A DNA stretch of 64,000 nucleotides from Phocaeicola dorei (GCF_013009555.1 NZ_CP046176.1:3131501-3195500); one strand, 5' to 3'; shown: positions 1 through 9,548, numbered from the stretch's first letter. Notes: generated from the letters alone by a model not told the origin. Translations and numbers: made by a program.

Positions 1-1683
1 ACAGACGTTTCTCTGAACACCATTATGGTGGATGGAACCGGCATGTGTGGTGCCTGCCGTATCACTGTAGGAGGCAAAACACGTTTTGTTTGTGTTGACG
101 GTCCGGAATTCGACGGCCATCAAGTAGATTTTGACGAAATGCTGAAACGCATGGGAGCTTTCAAAGATATTGAAAAAGAAGAAATTCACAAACTAGACAC
201 CGAAAAGCCGATGACTTGTGAAGCGACTAAAGAACTGGACGGCCGGGATGCCGAATGGCGTGCAAGCTTACGTAAAGCCATGAAGCCTAAAGAACGAATG
301 GCTATTCCCCGTGTAAAAATGAACGAACTGGATGCAGAATACCGTTCACATAGCCGTAAGGAAGAAGTCAATCTAGGTTTGAATGAAGAGCAAGCTATAA
401 CGGAAGCAAAACGTTGTTTGGACTGCCCCAACCCTACTTGTATGAACGGATGCCCCGTAGGAATCAATATCCCGAAATTCATCAAAAATATAGAACGCGG
501 TGAATTCCTTGAAGCTGCCAAAACCTTAAAAGCAACCAGTGCATTACCTGCTGTCTGCGGGCGTGTATGTCCTCAAGAAAAACAGTGTGAATCACAATGC
601 ACTCATCTGAAAGCCGGACACGAAGCCGTTGCCATAGGCTATTTGGAACGTTTTGCTGCTGATTACGAACGTGAAAGCGGTCAAATATCCGTACCGGAAG
701 TAGCGGAAAAGAACAATATAAAAGTAGCTGTTATCGGTTCAGGTCCTGCCGGACTCTCATTTGCCGGAGATATGGCTAAACAGGGATACGATGTCACTGT
801 ATTCGAAGCTTTACATGAAATAGGGGGCGTATTAAAATATGGTATCCCCGAATTCCGCCTACCAAATAAGATTGTAGATGTAGAAATTGACAATTTATCC
901 AAGATGGGTGTCAAATTCATGAAGGACTGCATCGTAGGAAAGACAATCAGTGTGGAAGACTTGGAAGCAGAAGATTTCAAAGGTATATTTGTAGCATCAG
1001 GTGCCGGGCTCCCCAACTTCATGAATATCCCGGGTGAAAATTCTATCAATATCATGTCTTCCAACGAATATCTGACCCGTGTAAATCTAATGGATGCAGC
1101 CAGCGAGGATTCGGATACTCCTGTAACATTCGGCAAACGCGTAGCAGTAATCGGCGGTGGTAACACAGCTATGGACTCTGTCCGCACAGCACGCCGCTTA
1201 GGAGCAGAACGCGCAATGATTATTTATCGCCGTTCGGAAGAAGAAATGCCTGCCCGTCTGGAGGAAGTGAAACATGCTAAAGAAGAAGGTGTGGAATTTC
1301 TGACCCTGCATAACCCCATAGAATATATTGCCGATGAAAAGGGGCGTGTAAAACAAGTAGTTTTACAGAAAATGGAATTAGGCGAACCAGATGCCTCCGG
1401 CCGTCGCAGTCCGATAGCTATTCCAGGAGCAACAGAAACCATTGACATCGATATGGCAATAGTCAGCGTAGGCGTCTCCCCTAACCCGATTGTCCCCAGT
1501 TCCATCCCGAGATTGGAATTGGGACGCAAAGGAACAATTGCCGTAAATGAAAATATGCAATCGTCAATCCCGACTATTTATGCCGGTGGTGATATTGTGC
1601 GTGGTGGAGCTACAGTTATCCTTGCAATGGGTGACGGACGTAAAGCAGCTGCTTCCATGCATGCACAACTCTCCTCCAAATAA
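1..1683 (+). CDS. gltA: Fused NAD-binding subunit / NADPH-dependent glutamate synthase small subunit, 5' end cut by the window
   Basis: The frame is open from base 1, so the gene begins outside the window; the first ATG at 25 is internal. The N-terminal part seen here (CGAC, then a Cys in RFVCVDGPE) matches the iron-sulfur tail of the dihydroorotate dehydrogenase electron-transfer / SudB family. It is followed by the GltD-like half: two Cys clusters (CLDCPNPTC and CGRVCPQE) for 4Fe-4S centres, an FAD-binding GSGPAGLSFAG motif and a second dinucleotide motif GGGNTAMD. Bacteroidales carry this as one fused protein of about 780 residues. It passes electrons from NADPH to glutamate synthesis or a related flavin/iron-sulfur reaction in the cytoplasm. 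The C-terminus ends normally and is followed by a terminator. Confidence 0.9.
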   Translation, partial: TDVSLNTIMVDGTGMCGACRITVGGKTRFVCVDGPEFDGHQVDFDEMLKRMGAFKDIEKEEIHKLDTEKPMTCEATKELDGRDAEWRASLRKAMKPKERMAIPRVKMNELDAEYRSHSRKEEVNLGLNEEQAITEAKRCLDCPNPTCMNGCPVGINIPKFIKNIERGEFLEAAKTLKATSALPAVCGRVCPQEKQCESQCTHLKAGHEAVAIGYLERFAADYERESGQISVPEVAEKNNIKVAVIGSGPAGLSFAGDMAKQGYDVTVFEALHEIGGVLKYGIPEFRLPNKIVDVEIDNLSKMGVKFMKDCIVGKTISVEDLEAEDFKGIFVASGAGLPNFMNIPGENSINIMSSNEYLTRVNLMDAASEDSDTPVTFGKRVAVIGGGNTAMDSVRTARRLGAERAMIIYRRSEEEMPARLEEVKHAKEEGVEFLTLHNPIEYIADEKGRVKQVVLQKMELGEPDASGRRSPIAIPGATETIDIDMAIVSVGVSPNPIVPSSIPRLELGRKGTIAVNENMQSSIPTIYAGGDIVRGGATVILAMGDGRKAAASMHAQLSSK

Positions 1684-1704
1684 TATTATCATTTTCACTA
1701 ATTT

Positions 1705-1736
1705 AGCCCGTTATTAAAAATACGGGCTATTTTTAT
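1705..1736 (+). terminator. Rho-independent terminator after gltA
   Basis: A 6-bp GC-rich stem (agcccg at 1705-1710, cgggct at 1723-1728) is followed by a run of T. It lies 22 bases after the gltA stop codon. Confidence 0.8.
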
Positions 1737-2088
1737 TCTATACCGAAATAAATCACACGGACAGAATGGAACCAATAACCCATATAGACCTATATCGCCT
1801 ATCTGACCAATGTACTGACATCAATTGAAATACATACCATGAATATGAACTCTGTCACTATATCTGGAGATAAAATACAAAACTTTATTACCAAATATTG
1901 AGGTAACTATCTAAATGTCTATATGAAGTGTGCTCCATAACAACAAAAGAGGTGTAAACGAATCCTTTTATTAACCAAATAAAATTTAAAGTATTCACAT
2001 TATAAACAATTAATAACTCAAATTTAACCAGCATTAAACTCACTCCAGATTACTTTTGTTACCAATTATAATCATAAAGAAAAAACGA
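1737..2088. other. Intergenic spacer with no recognised feature
   Basis: About 350 AT-rich bases between the gltA terminator and the DUF4858-like gene. I see no convincing ORF, RNA or strong promoter match; the promoter of the next gene must lie here. Confidence 0.5.
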
Positions 2089-2859
2089 ATGACCCAGAGG
2101 GTAAATTTTAGCATATTATTCTGCACTATCAGTATACTGACAGCACAAGCACAATGGAACAAACAGGACTCGATTCGTTTACAGGAGCTATTGAATGGAG
2201 ATGGAGAACTAAAAATTAACACAGAAGCCGTAAAGTCTATCCATTTCGACTTTAAATCGGACAAAGACAATATAAAAGGTACTCCATTCATGTCCGAAGA
2301 CAAACCGTGGATGAAGTTTCTGAAAGACTTGCCTAAAAACTTCGGCGACACAACCAAATGGGTACGCCCTAACTTTGTGCGTCTTACTCCCTACACTCCT
2401 TACACCACATGGCATGAAGATCCGGTTAATGATCCCATTTTCTTGAAAAGAAAAGACTCTCTGACAATGTCATGGAAACTAAATATCAAACTGATTCCCG
2501 GTTTGCGAAACGGCTATGTAATATTACCTGCCGGCATGGATCAAACGGTAACTCCCAGTAATAACCCATTAATAGGAGGACTGGATGCCGACAATTTTCT
2601 GTATGAATCTTTAACCAAACGAGGACGTGCCATCCGACGTAATCGTAATCGTGCCAAAGGTTGGAAAATCTATCAAAGTTACGTACCAACCCGACAGGAT
2701 TCTATCTTGTTTCCTAGAATCAGCAAAGTATCTGAACAAGATTCATTGCCCAAACAAGACACTTTGCTTATCAAAAAGGATTCAGCAATTATTAACCAAA
2801 ACTCATTACTTCTTAAAGACAAAATAAACGGCAAGGACCAGACAAAGAAAAGCCGCTAA
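2089..2859 (+). CDS. Secreted DUF4858-like hypothetical protein
   Basis: A 256-residue protein of unknown function. The start is placed at ATG 2089 because the longer frame begins at a TTG and adds only lysine and isoleucine residues before a good signal peptide (hydrophobic FSILFCTISIL, cleavage near AQAQ). The mature part is rich in Asp/Ser and aromatic residues, and its tail (about residues 210-256) is charged and low-complexity with repeated QDSL/QDTL-like patterns. It resembles the Bacteroides-specific DUF4858 family from memory; this was not checked by search. It probably acts in the periplasm or at the outer membrane. Its last 54 bases overlap the 3' end of the convergent DUF486 gene. 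Confidence 0.75.
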   Translation: MTQRVNFSILFCTISILTAQAQWNKQDSIRLQELLNGDGELKINTEAVKSIHFDFKSDKDNIKGTPFMSEDKPWMKFLKDLPKNFGDTTKWVRPNFVRLTPYTPYTTWHEDPVNDPIFLKRKDSLTMSWKLNIKLIPGLRNGYVILPAGMDQTVTPSNNPLIGGLDADNFLYESLTKRGRAIRRNRNRAKGWKIYQSYVPTRQDSILFPRISKVSEQDSLPKQDTLLIKKDSAIINQNSLLLKDKINGKDQTKKSR

Positions 2860-3180
2860 ATGATTCCACTTCAGTTCTGTTTTAAATGCCCAAACAGAAA
2901 ATAATGTAAATACAGCCAATGTGATAACTTCTTGAATCACCTTGAGTTGCATAATATCAAACGGTCCTCCACTATCTTTAAACCCAAGACGATTGGCAGG
3001 AACCTGAAGACAATATTCAAAAAAAGCAATTGCCCAACTAAATGCAATCACACCAATCAACGGAAGGGCTGCAAACCAACTAAACTCTTGTCGCATTTTT
3101 AAATGACCATACCAAGCAAACGTCATAAAGACATTTGAAAAAATCAGCAATATTACTGAATAAATACCATGAGACAACAT
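2806..3180 (-). CDS. DMT-superfamily DUF486 small membrane protein
   Basis: A 124-residue protein with four predicted membrane helices. The pattern FMTFAWYGHLK near residue 18 and the C-terminal LAVYFVFKK are typical of DUF486 (PF04342), a small drug/metabolite-transporter-like family whose substrate is unknown. The usual family length is about 110-120 residues, so the gene is complete. It is convergent with the upstream gene and the two coding regions overlap by 54 bases, so both 3' ends are constrained by each other. It is expected to be an inner-membrane protein. Confidence 0.9.
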   Translation of the reverse strand: MLSHGIYSVILLIFSNVFMTFAWYGHLKMRQEFSWFAALPLIGVIAFSWAIAFFEYCLQVPANRLGFKDSGGPFDIMQLKVIQEVITLAVFTLFSVWAFKTELKWNHLAAFLCLVLAVYFVFKK

Positions 3181-3448
3181 ATATTTTAATCTATTTTTTA
3201 TCCGGAAACAATCTGCCTATAATATCCATTACGCTTTTAACAATTGCATATCAACAAGCATTTTTGGAGTGCAAAGATAATGGAAATAATCGAATTAAGA
3301 ATAATACAATGAGTTATTGCCGTAACAAACATGTTTTATTTCCAATGAACAAAAAAGCAACCAACTCCACTCTTTCAATCTGCTATTTGTTAAGAAAAAA
3401 GTTTGTTTGCTAAACCATGTTATAACAAGCGTTTTTTTATTTCTAAAA
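3181..3448. other. Spacer upstream of the candidate small RNA
   Basis: AT-rich non-coding sequence. It must hold the promoter of the minus-strand DUF486 gene; nothing else is supported. Confidence 0.5.
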
Positions 3449-3479
3449 TTTGGAACTATCTCAAGAATACGTACCTTTG
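3449..3479 (+). promoter_or_regulatory. Near-perfect Bacteroides primary sigma promoter
   Basis: A -33 TTTG (3449-3452) is followed, after exactly 19 bases, by a -7 box TACCTTTG (3472-3479) that fits the TAnnTTTG consensus. There is no downstream protein gene for 1 kb, so it most likely drives the short RNA that ends at the hairpin 3524-3549. Confidence 0.75.
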
Positions 3480-3485
3480 CATTGT

Positions 3486-3550
3486 GTTTTTCATAGTATT
3501 AGATTTAAGGTTAACAAAAGATTGGCTGTCTGGGAAGATAGCCTTTTTTA
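3486..3550 (+). ncRNA. Candidate small RNA of about 65 nt
   Basis: The region lies between a consensus promoter (-7 box ends at 3479) and an intrinsic terminator: stem ggctgtct / agatagcc (3524-3531 and 3536-3543, one G-T pair), loop GGGA, then six T. No ORF of useful length lies between them. The predicted transcript has an unpaired AU-rich 5' part and the terminator stem. It may be a free small RNA. It could instead be a leader whose gene was lost, but no gene follows on this strand for 950 bases. The start site is inferred from promoter spacing. Confidence 0.55.
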
Positions 3551-4503
3551 TTTTCTCCTTGCCTAGTCCCCCAAATAGTGTTACAGCTAAAAATGCAACA
3601 AAATGAAAAAGGCAGAAACAAAGAAGAATCACTTGTAAAAATAGGGGGAGTATAACAGGACAATGTTTTTCCCACATCAGAAAACATGTTTTTTACACGT
3701 ACGCCCCATATAGTTATACGTACGTACAAACTCATGCGGACGTATATGAAATCTTATATGTCCAGAATAAAATTCCACATCAAAGATAAGGACGTTTTTT
3801 AAAAAGATCAAGAGCTTTTCAAAAAAGATAACCGCCTTTTAAAAAAAGAAAAGGAGCTTTTACCGAAACGTCTTGATCTTTTTTACCGTTACCAAGACTT
3901 TGTAAGCCATTATTCTATGGAAGTACAAACCCCTTATGCACACTTCTTGCGAGAAAAAAGCCTGAAAACACCCTACTTCCTATCAAGCCTGGAATAGCCT
4001 ATAAAAAATAGATATAACTGAGGACAAGCATGTTACACGAAAATATGTTTCAGAACGTTATGAGAGCATGAGAGCATAAGTGAGAACAAATATTTTTACC
4101 ATCTGCATATAAGTTGTTTATAATTAGCCTGTTATACATGCAGTGATGGCATGAGGACATAAACACCCGAACTTCCTAATAAGTACGTCAAGAACATTTC
4201 CGGAAGTTATCAGAGAACAAAACGATCCTTTAAGAACCAAAATCCTCCCCACAATTTTGCAAATAAACCTCAAACAGACCGAAAGAATTGCTTTTTAAAA
4301 AACTTATTTTTCAATTGAAAGGACAGAGGAGCACTCTTTACAAGGCAAAGTTGTTTAAAAAGAAAGATAAAGAGTTGCTCGCAAATCAGGTTTTTCTAGC
4401 TTGCTCAAGAACTTTCTATTTATCATAAACTTCAAACTTTATTAAATCATTAAACCATTTCTACCCATATTTGTCATTTAGTAAACAATAAATAGATTAG
4501 ATT
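3551..4503. other. 950-bp non-coding spacer
   Basis: AT-rich sequence with no convincing coding region. It contains the A/T-rich repeat and inverted-repeat structure at 3801-3883, described separately, and the promoter of the small gene at 4504. Confidence 0.5.
3801..3883. repeat. 13-bp inverted repeat enclosing short degenerate tandem repeats
   Basis: The arm at 3801-3813 (aaaaagatcaaga) is perfectly complementary to 3871-3883. Between them lie about three imperfect 20-bp units of the form A-run, GATAA-like centre, CTTTT. The RNA could fold into a long hairpin with a 57-nt loop. The function is unknown. Confidence 0.55.
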
Positions 4504-4725
4504 ATGGAAAAAATTATTGAGAGAAATGTCCCTATCGCAGAAGAGAATGTAACATTGTCAGGACAACCGGCAACGAATATGTTCGAAGACTGGGGTGAAG
4601 ACATAACTGAAACAGATCTTTTGCATGAAGAAAAAGATAAAGGATTCTCCCCCAAAAAGAATCCCCAAAAACTGATGAAAGAAATGGATCAAATAGTGCA
4701 GGATGACATTAAAAACATTCATTAA
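4504..4725 (+). CDS. Small acidic hypothetical protein
   Basis: A 73-residue protein with no recognised family. It is rich in Glu, Asp and Lys, has no membrane segment or signal peptide, and probably is cytosolic and partly disordered. It starts with a clean ATG after an AT-rich leader and ends in a Lys-rich helix-like segment. It stands alone, followed 100 bases later by a long hairpin. Its sequence looks like a protein rather than a random frame, but evidence is limited to composition and position. Confidence 0.55.
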   Translation: MEKIIERNVPIAEENVTLSGQPATNMFEDWGEDITETDLLHEEKDKGFSPKKNPQKLMKEMDQIVQDDIKNIH

Positions 4726-4824
4726 TAACCATTCATCCAATCCCCTTTATTATTTTACATTTGTCCTAGACTTGTATACGAAAATCACTTGACGAAAAGA
4801 GTATAAGGACAACTGAATACAAAT

Positions 4825-4866
4825 AAATTGGAAACAGCTGCCATAAAAAACAGTTGTTTCCAATTT
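4825..4866. terminator. 16-bp hairpin, possible bidirectional terminator
   Basis: Arms 4825-4840 and 4851-4866 pair over 16 bases with one G-T pair and a 10-base loop. It sits between the convergent small genes at 4504-4725 (+) and 4898-5074 (-). Neither side has a long T run, so termination is likely but not certain. Confidence 0.6.
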
Positions 4867-4897
4867 CAATTATGAACAAAATCTCTATGACGACAAA

Positions 4898-5074
4898 TTA
4901 ATTAAGATAACAACACAAGTCTTGATGCCATCCTATTGGAGCGTTATTCACCTCAGTAGGGGTGAAATGATTTATCGCAATCACATTCCTCACCCCACGT
5001 ACTATATCTTTTGTAAACAACGCTGCAAGTCCTAATCCCATTCCCCATACTAACACAATAAAAAACTTTCTCAT
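4898..5074 (-). CDS. 58-residue single-pass membrane protein
   Basis: A short frame starting with ATG at 5074. The product begins MRKFFIVLVWGMGLGLAALF, which is a basic N-terminus and a hydrophobic helix (signal peptide or membrane anchor), followed by a polar tail that ends in DLCCYLN. No family is recognised. It faces the convergent hairpin at 4825-4866. The basic-plus-hydrophobic start and a clean ATG suggest a real gene, but comparison with related genomes is needed to be sure. Confidence 0.45.
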   Translation of the reverse strand: MRKFFIVLVWGMGLGLAALFTKDIVRGVRNVIAINHFTPTEVNNAPIGWHQDLCCYLN

Positions 5075-5220
5075 ATCCTAATATATTTAAATGGTTATTC
5101 TTATGATAAAGAGAAAACAATTCCTATGCCAAAACCAGACTAGTATTGATTATCAATCAAATACATTAAGAACAAACTATTTTCAAAGAAAAAGGTCCAC
5201 ATTTTCATTGTAGAATATTT

Positions 5221-5418
5221 CTACACTTTCCCCAACAAATCAGACATGTGCATCACCTTGTATCCGGCACAACAAACAACAGGAAGGATACCTTTGTAAC
5301 ATTCTTCCCCATCTAAATACATTGATAATATTGATAGTTGGTTAGCTGCACACAAGTACAAACAACTAACTATAAGCAGTCTCGTTATAATCCCCCAACA
5401 ACAAAACAGCCATATCAA
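5221..5418 (-). CDS. Doubtful small Cys-rich ORF directly after ttcA
   Basis: A 65-residue frame that starts with TTG immediately after the ttcA stop codon. The product has a hydrophobic N-terminus (WLFCCWGIITRLLIV) and seven Cys residues. It could be a small secreted or membrane protein translated by coupling to ttcA, or just the ttcA 3' untranslated region. There is no ATG start and no recognised family. Confidence 0.25.
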   Translation of the reverse strand: MIWLFCCWGIITRLLIVSCLYLCAANQLSILSMYLDGEECYKGILPVVCCAGYKVMHMSDLLGKV

Positions 5419-6174
5419 CTATAAATCGTGTTCATTCATCCCAGGCAACAGTTCTTCCTGAATATTTGTCATGCTTCTCCACAAACTATACCGTGCTTCA
5501 GGATTCATTTTTTCTAGAGAATATAAAACATCTTTCATATTTGAACGATTCGACAAACTTTCATAAGGACAATTTTTGATCTGTTTACGAAAACCGAGGA
5601 TACGTGCCATTTCAATTAAATCCGCTTCATGTACCAAGCACATAGGACGAATAATTGTCATCTCAAATTTACGCATCACTAATTTAGGAGGCATCGTACT
5701 GAACGCTCCCTGAAAAGTAATATTCATCAACAAAGTTTCCAAGATATCATCCATATGATGTCCTAAAGCAATCTTATTGCACCCCTGCTCCTTTGCCACC
5801 GTGAACAAAGCTTTTCTCCGATTCCAAGAACAAAGGAAACAGGGAGACTTCCGAGTATCGGTACTCAGATCAAAAAAAGTTTCATAATGCACAAACGGCA
5901 CCCCTAAATCCTCTGAGTAGCCTTTCAGATATTCCAAATCAGATTGATAAGGAATATTTGTCATGCCTACATGCACAGCTATCACTGCAAATTTCGGTTT
6001 CAAAATACGTGAACGCCTTGCCAATAACTCCAATAGAGCCAAAGAATCCTTTCCACCAGAAAGAGCTATCAAAATTTTATCACCATCCTCAATCAAGCGA
6101 TACTTTACCACCCCCTTGTTAAAGCGTTGCTCCAACCTTCGCATTATTTTCTCGTCTTCCGTAAATTGTGCCAT
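5419..6174 (-). CDS. ttcA: TtcA-family tRNA thiolation enzyme (PP-loop ATPase)
   Basis: A 251-residue protein. The PP-loop SGGKDS (residues 39-44) binds and activates ATP for adenylation of tRNA. Cys112 and Cys115 (CFLC) and a later Cys in IKNCPYES fit the three Cys ligands of the 4Fe-4S cluster in the TtcA family, which makes 2-thiocytidine at tRNA position 32. The LGHHMDD motif near residue 139 is also typical. Length and order fit a complete gene. It is transcribed divergently from the TPR/PD40 gene. Assignment between TtcA and close PP-loop relatives rests on the Cys pattern. Confidence 0.85.
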   Translation of the reverse strand: MAQFTEDEKIMRRLEQRFNKGVVKYRLIEDGDKILIALSGGKDSLALLELLARRSRILKPKFAVIAVHVGMTNIPYQSDLEYLKGYSEDLGVPFVHYETFFDLSTDTRKSPCFLCSWNRRKALFTVAKEQGCNKIALGHHMDDILETLLMNITFQGAFSTMPPKLVMRKFEMTIIRPMCLVHEADLIEMARILGFRKQIKNCPYESLSNRSNMKDVLYSLEKMNPEARYSLWRSMTNIQEELLPGMNEHDL

Positions 6175-6278
6175 ACATCTTCTTTAAAAATAGGGCACAA
6201 AAGTACATGAAAAGAATGATTTATGGAAGATTTAACAAAATAGAATTATTAAAGCATGAGAATTCCAATTAATCTTTG

Positions 6279-6286
6279 TATTTTTG
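6279..6286 (+). promoter_or_regulatory. -7 promoter box of the TPR/PD40 gene
   Basis: TATTTTTG fits TAnnTTTG and lies 30 bases before the ATG at 6317, which supports that start over the upstream in-frame TTG. Confidence 0.5.
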
Positions 6287-6316
6287 AATCTAAATAATAC
6301 GGATTATAAACTAACT

Positions 6317-7726
6317 ATGTACAAAAAATATATCATTGGTTTATTTACTTTATGCTGCGCAGGCAACACTGCGGCACAAAGCTTGGCACAAGCCAAACAA
6401 CTTTTCCTGAACGGAGAATTTGAACAAGCCAAACCAGCTTTCCAAAAGCTGGTAAAGCAAGCCCCTTCTAATGCCAATTATAATTATTGGTATGGCGCAT
6501 GTTGTTATGAAACAGGAGAAAAAAAAGAAGCACAGCCCTACCTTGAAAAAAGCGCCGCCCGCAAAGTCATTGACGCATACCGCTATTTAGGGAAACTATA
6601 TTATGATATCTATCGGTTTGACGATGCCGTAGATAACTACGAACAACACATAGAATGGTTGGAAAAGAAAAAACGCCCTACCGAAATGGCTGAAGCAGAG
6701 CTGGAACAAATAAAGCAAGCAGCCCGTATGATAAAAGGAGTGGAAAACATTACTGTAATAGATAGTTTTGTAGTCGATAAAAATGATTTTCTGAAAGCAT
6801 ATAAAATCAGTAGAGAATCGGGAGCACTCTATCACGATCCTACCATATCTGGGACTGTCTATCAAACCGAAATGGGCAATAAAGTACTTTACGGGAACAA
6901 AAGCACAGACGGCAAAATGCAACTCTACTCCCGTATCCGTCTGTTGGACGGCTGGAGCGAGCCCGAACCCCTCATGTCCCTTAATGAACAGGGAAATGTA
7001 AACTATCCCTTCTTAATGTCAGATGGCATTACTTTATATTATGCATCGGATGGAGAAGGCTCTTTGGGGGGGTACGATATTTTTGTAACTCGCTATGATT
7101 CGGAAAATGGCAATTATCTTCGTCCCGATAATATAGGAATGCCATTTAACTCTCCCGCCAATGACTATATGTATGCCATTGATGAATTCAACAATATTGG
7201 CTGGTTTGCTTCAGACCGCTATCAGCCTGATAACAAAGTCTGTATCTATGTGTTTGTACCGAACTCTTCAAAAGAAGTATACAATTACGAAAGTACAGAC
7301 GAACAGATCATTATAAATGCAGCCAGCCTACATTCTATCCGTACCACCTGGAAAGATGAAGAGAAAGTACGAACCGGCAAGCAACGCCTAGCGGCAATAA
7401 TGTATGCCAAAGAATCCGGAGAACAACAAAAAGACTTCACCTTGATAATAGATGACTCTGCTGTTTACCATACATTGAACGACTTCCGCTCTGCCGAAGC
7501 ACGTAAACTTTATCAGCAAAGAATACAAAAGCAGAAGGATTATGACAACCTGAAGAAAAATCTGGATGACAAACGCGAACAATATGCCCAAGGGAACAGT
7601 GCACGAAAGAAGAATTTGACACCCGCCATTTTGGAATTGGAAAAACGTACTGAACAACTTCTGAAAGAAATGGCCCAACTGGATATCAGCGTCCGCAACG
7701 AAGAAATAAAGAAGTTGAAACACTAA
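6317..7726 (+). CDS. Exported TPR and PD40 beta-propeller protein
   Basis: A 469-residue protein. ATG 6317 is preferred to the TTG at 6284 because it begins a signal peptide (YIIGLFTLCCAGNTAAQ). Residues about 25-130 form TPR-like helices (SLAQAKQLFLNGEFEQAKPAF). The middle holds WD40-like PD40 repeats, seen as YPFLMSDGITLYYASDGEGSLGG and GYDIFVT, as in TolB and OmpA-linked Bacteroidetes proteins. The last 80 residues form a charged coiled coil. It probably acts in the periplasm as a scaffold. It is followed 15 bases later by nfeD, so the two may be cotranscribed. A specific role is not known. Confidence 0.8.
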   Translation: MYKKYIIGLFTLCCAGNTAAQSLAQAKQLFLNGEFEQAKPAFQKLVKQAPSNANYNYWYGACCYETGEKKEAQPYLEKSAARKVIDAYRYLGKLYYDIYRFDDAVDNYEQHIEWLEKKKRPTEMAEAELEQIKQAARMIKGVENITVIDSFVVDKNDFLKAYKISRESGALYHDPTISGTVYQTEMGNKVLYGNKSTDGKMQLYSRIRLLDGWSEPEPLMSLNEQGNVNYPFLMSDGITLYYASDGEGSLGGYDIFVTRYDSENGNYLRPDNIGMPFNSPANDYMYAIDEFNNIGWFASDRYQPDNKVCIYVFVPNSSKEVYNYESTDEQIIINAASLHSIRTTWKDEEKVRTGKQRLAAIMYAKESGEQQKDFTLIIDDSAVYHTLNDFRSAEARKLYQQRIQKQKDYDNLKKNLDDKREQYAQGNSARKKNLTPAILELEKRTEQLLKEMAQLDISVRNEEIKKLKH

Positions 7727-7741
7727 TACAAAAAGATATTT

Positions 7742-8212
7742 ATGGAAGTATTTATTATCATAGCGCTCATCTTGGCAGGAGTACTTCTCTTTATTGTAGA
7801 GGTTTTCCTTATTCCCGGCATCAGTATAGCCGGAATAGCATCGGCCATCTGCCTGCTATATGCCAACTATTACGCTTTCGACACATTAGGACCGATAGCA
7901 GGATTCATTACTTTGATAGCATCCGTCCTAAGTTGCATAGCCATTATCATCTGGTTTATGCACTCAAAAACCATGGACAAGCTTTCTTTGAAGAAAACAC
8001 TGGATTATAAAATCGATCCCCTAAAAGGAACCCATATCCGCATCGGAGACAAAGGCATAGCAATAACCCGCCTTGCACTGATAGGCAATGCAAACTTTAA
8101 TGGACACATCATCGAAGTGCGCTCTGCCGATGGCTTGATTGATGAGAATACCCCCATTTATGTAGAAAGAATGGTTGAAGGAACGGTGATTGTACGCAAA
8201 TTCAACCTATGA
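7742..8212 (+). CDS. NfeD-family membrane protein, short form
   Basis: A 156-residue protein with three N-terminal membrane helices (residues about 1-75) and a C-terminal beta-rich OB-fold-like domain (from about GIAITRLALIGNANFNG to the end). This is the short NfeD form without the serine protease domain. Short NfeD proteins are usually encoded next to flotillins, and floA follows here after 145 bases. Known work links the pair to membrane microdomain organisation. The OB domain is expected on the cytoplasmic side. Confidence 0.88.
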   Translation: MEVFIIIALILAGVLLFIVEVFLIPGISIAGIASAICLLYANYYAFDTLGPIAGFITLIASVLSCIAIIIWFMHSKTMDKLSLKKTLDYKIDPLKGTHIRIGDKGIAITRLALIGNANFNGHIIEVRSADGLIDENTPIYVERMVEGTVIVRKFNL

Positions 8213-8357
8213 TAGAAAAATGACTTACAAATACGATTTTATCAAATTTCTTGATTGACATTCTCATTCAAGTATATTTTAGACAATAGTGAAAACAGCA
8301 GAGATTCGATGTGGAGCTGTTCAAATATAAATATTTACTTTTAAACAATTGATTATT

Positions 8358-9356
8358 ATGATCGAACCCAACTATCTTCCTTTCATCCTTATAGGAGGTG
8401 GAATTATTTTCGTGGTACTATTCTTTCATTATGTACCATTTTTCCTCTGGCTGTCTGCCAAAGTTTCGGGAGTACGCATTTCATTGGTGCAATTATTCTT
8501 AATGCGCATCCGTAATGTTCCTCCTTATGTCATTGTCCCAGCAATGATTGAAGCACATAAAGCTGGCTTAAGTAACATAACCCGAGATGAATTGGAAGCT
8601 CATTATATGGCAGGCGGGCATGTAGAAAAAGTAGTACACGCACTAGTATCCGCATCCAAAGCCAACATCGAACTGTCTTTCCAAATGGCAACTGGTATTG
8701 ACCTAGCCGGCCGTGACGTATTCGAAGCCGTGCAAATGTCAGTAAACCCTAAGGTTATTGACACTCCTCCCGTTACTGCTGTAGCCAAAGACGGCATACA
8801 GCTTATAGCTAAAGCTCGTGTCACTGTACGCGCCAATATCCGCCAATTAGTAGGAGGTGCCGGAGAAGACACGATTCTAGCACGTGTTGGTGAAGGTATC
8901 GTGTCCTCTATCGGATCGTCCGAAAATCACAAATCCGTATTGGAAAATCCTGATTCTATCTCTAAATTAGTACTCCGCAAGGGCTTAGATGCCGGTACGG
9001 CCTTCGAAATCCTGTCTATTGATATAGCTGATATTGATATAGGCAGAAATATTGGAGCTGCTTTACAAATAGACCAGGCCAATGCCGACAAGAATATTGC
9101 ACAAGCCAAAGCAGAAGAACGCCGTGCGATGGCCGTCGCTTTGGAACAGGAAATGAAAGCCAAAGCAGAAGAGGCCCGTGCGAATGTAATTCAGGCAGAG
9201 GCCGAAGTGCCCAAGGCCATGGCGGAAGCATTTCGTAGTGGCAACCTAGGCATTATGGACTATTACCGCATGAAGAATATACAAGCAGATACCTCCATGC
9301 GTGAAAATATTGCAAAACCCGAAACAACTTTCGGTAATGAACCATTAAGCAAATAA
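8358..9356 (+). CDS. floA: Flotillin-like protein FloA
   Basis: A 332-residue protein. The start is ATG 8358; an in-frame TTG 9 bases upstream gives no better start. An N-terminal hydrophobic hairpin ([24 protein letters not shown]) is followed by the [19 protein letters not shown] motif characteristic of FloA/YqfA, a PHB/SPFH domain, and an Ala/Glu-rich coiled coil (residues about 235-290). FloA assembles functional membrane microdomains. Length matches the family. It works with the adjacent NfeD protein. Confidence 0.95.
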   Translation: MIEPNYLPFILIGGGIIFVVLFFHYVPFFLWLSAKVSGVRISLVQLFLMRIRNVPPYVIVPAMIEAHKAGLSNITRDELEAHYMAGGHVEKVVHALVSASKANIELSFQMATGIDLAGRDVFEAVQMSVNPKVIDTPPVTAVAKDGIQLIAKARVTVRANIRQLVGGAGEDTILARVGEGIVSSIGSSENHKSVLENPDSISKLVLRKGLDAGTAFEILSIDIADIDIGRNIGAALQIDQANADKNIAQAKAEERRAMAVALEQEMKAKAEEARANVIQAEAEVPKAMAEAFRSGNLGIMDYYRMKNIQADTSMRENIAKPETTFGNEPLSK

Positions 9357-9548
9357 AACTAGTATTCAACGATTAATGTATTTTTCTTGGATGCGAATGA
9401 AACTGTTTTTCTCTTTATCATGCTAATATCAATGAAAGTTTATAAATCCGTGGCATCTACATCTAAGAAATAATCTGTTTGTATACCCATTAAAAAGACA
9501 AGAAATATAACATCAATTATACAGACCATTAACCACAAAAAAAAGATT

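Noticed and set aside
3135..3606. Plus-strand frames of 67-92 codons upstream of and across the candidate small RNA
   Set aside because: One overlaps the DUF486 gene in antisense and the other contains the promoter and terminator of the small RNA.
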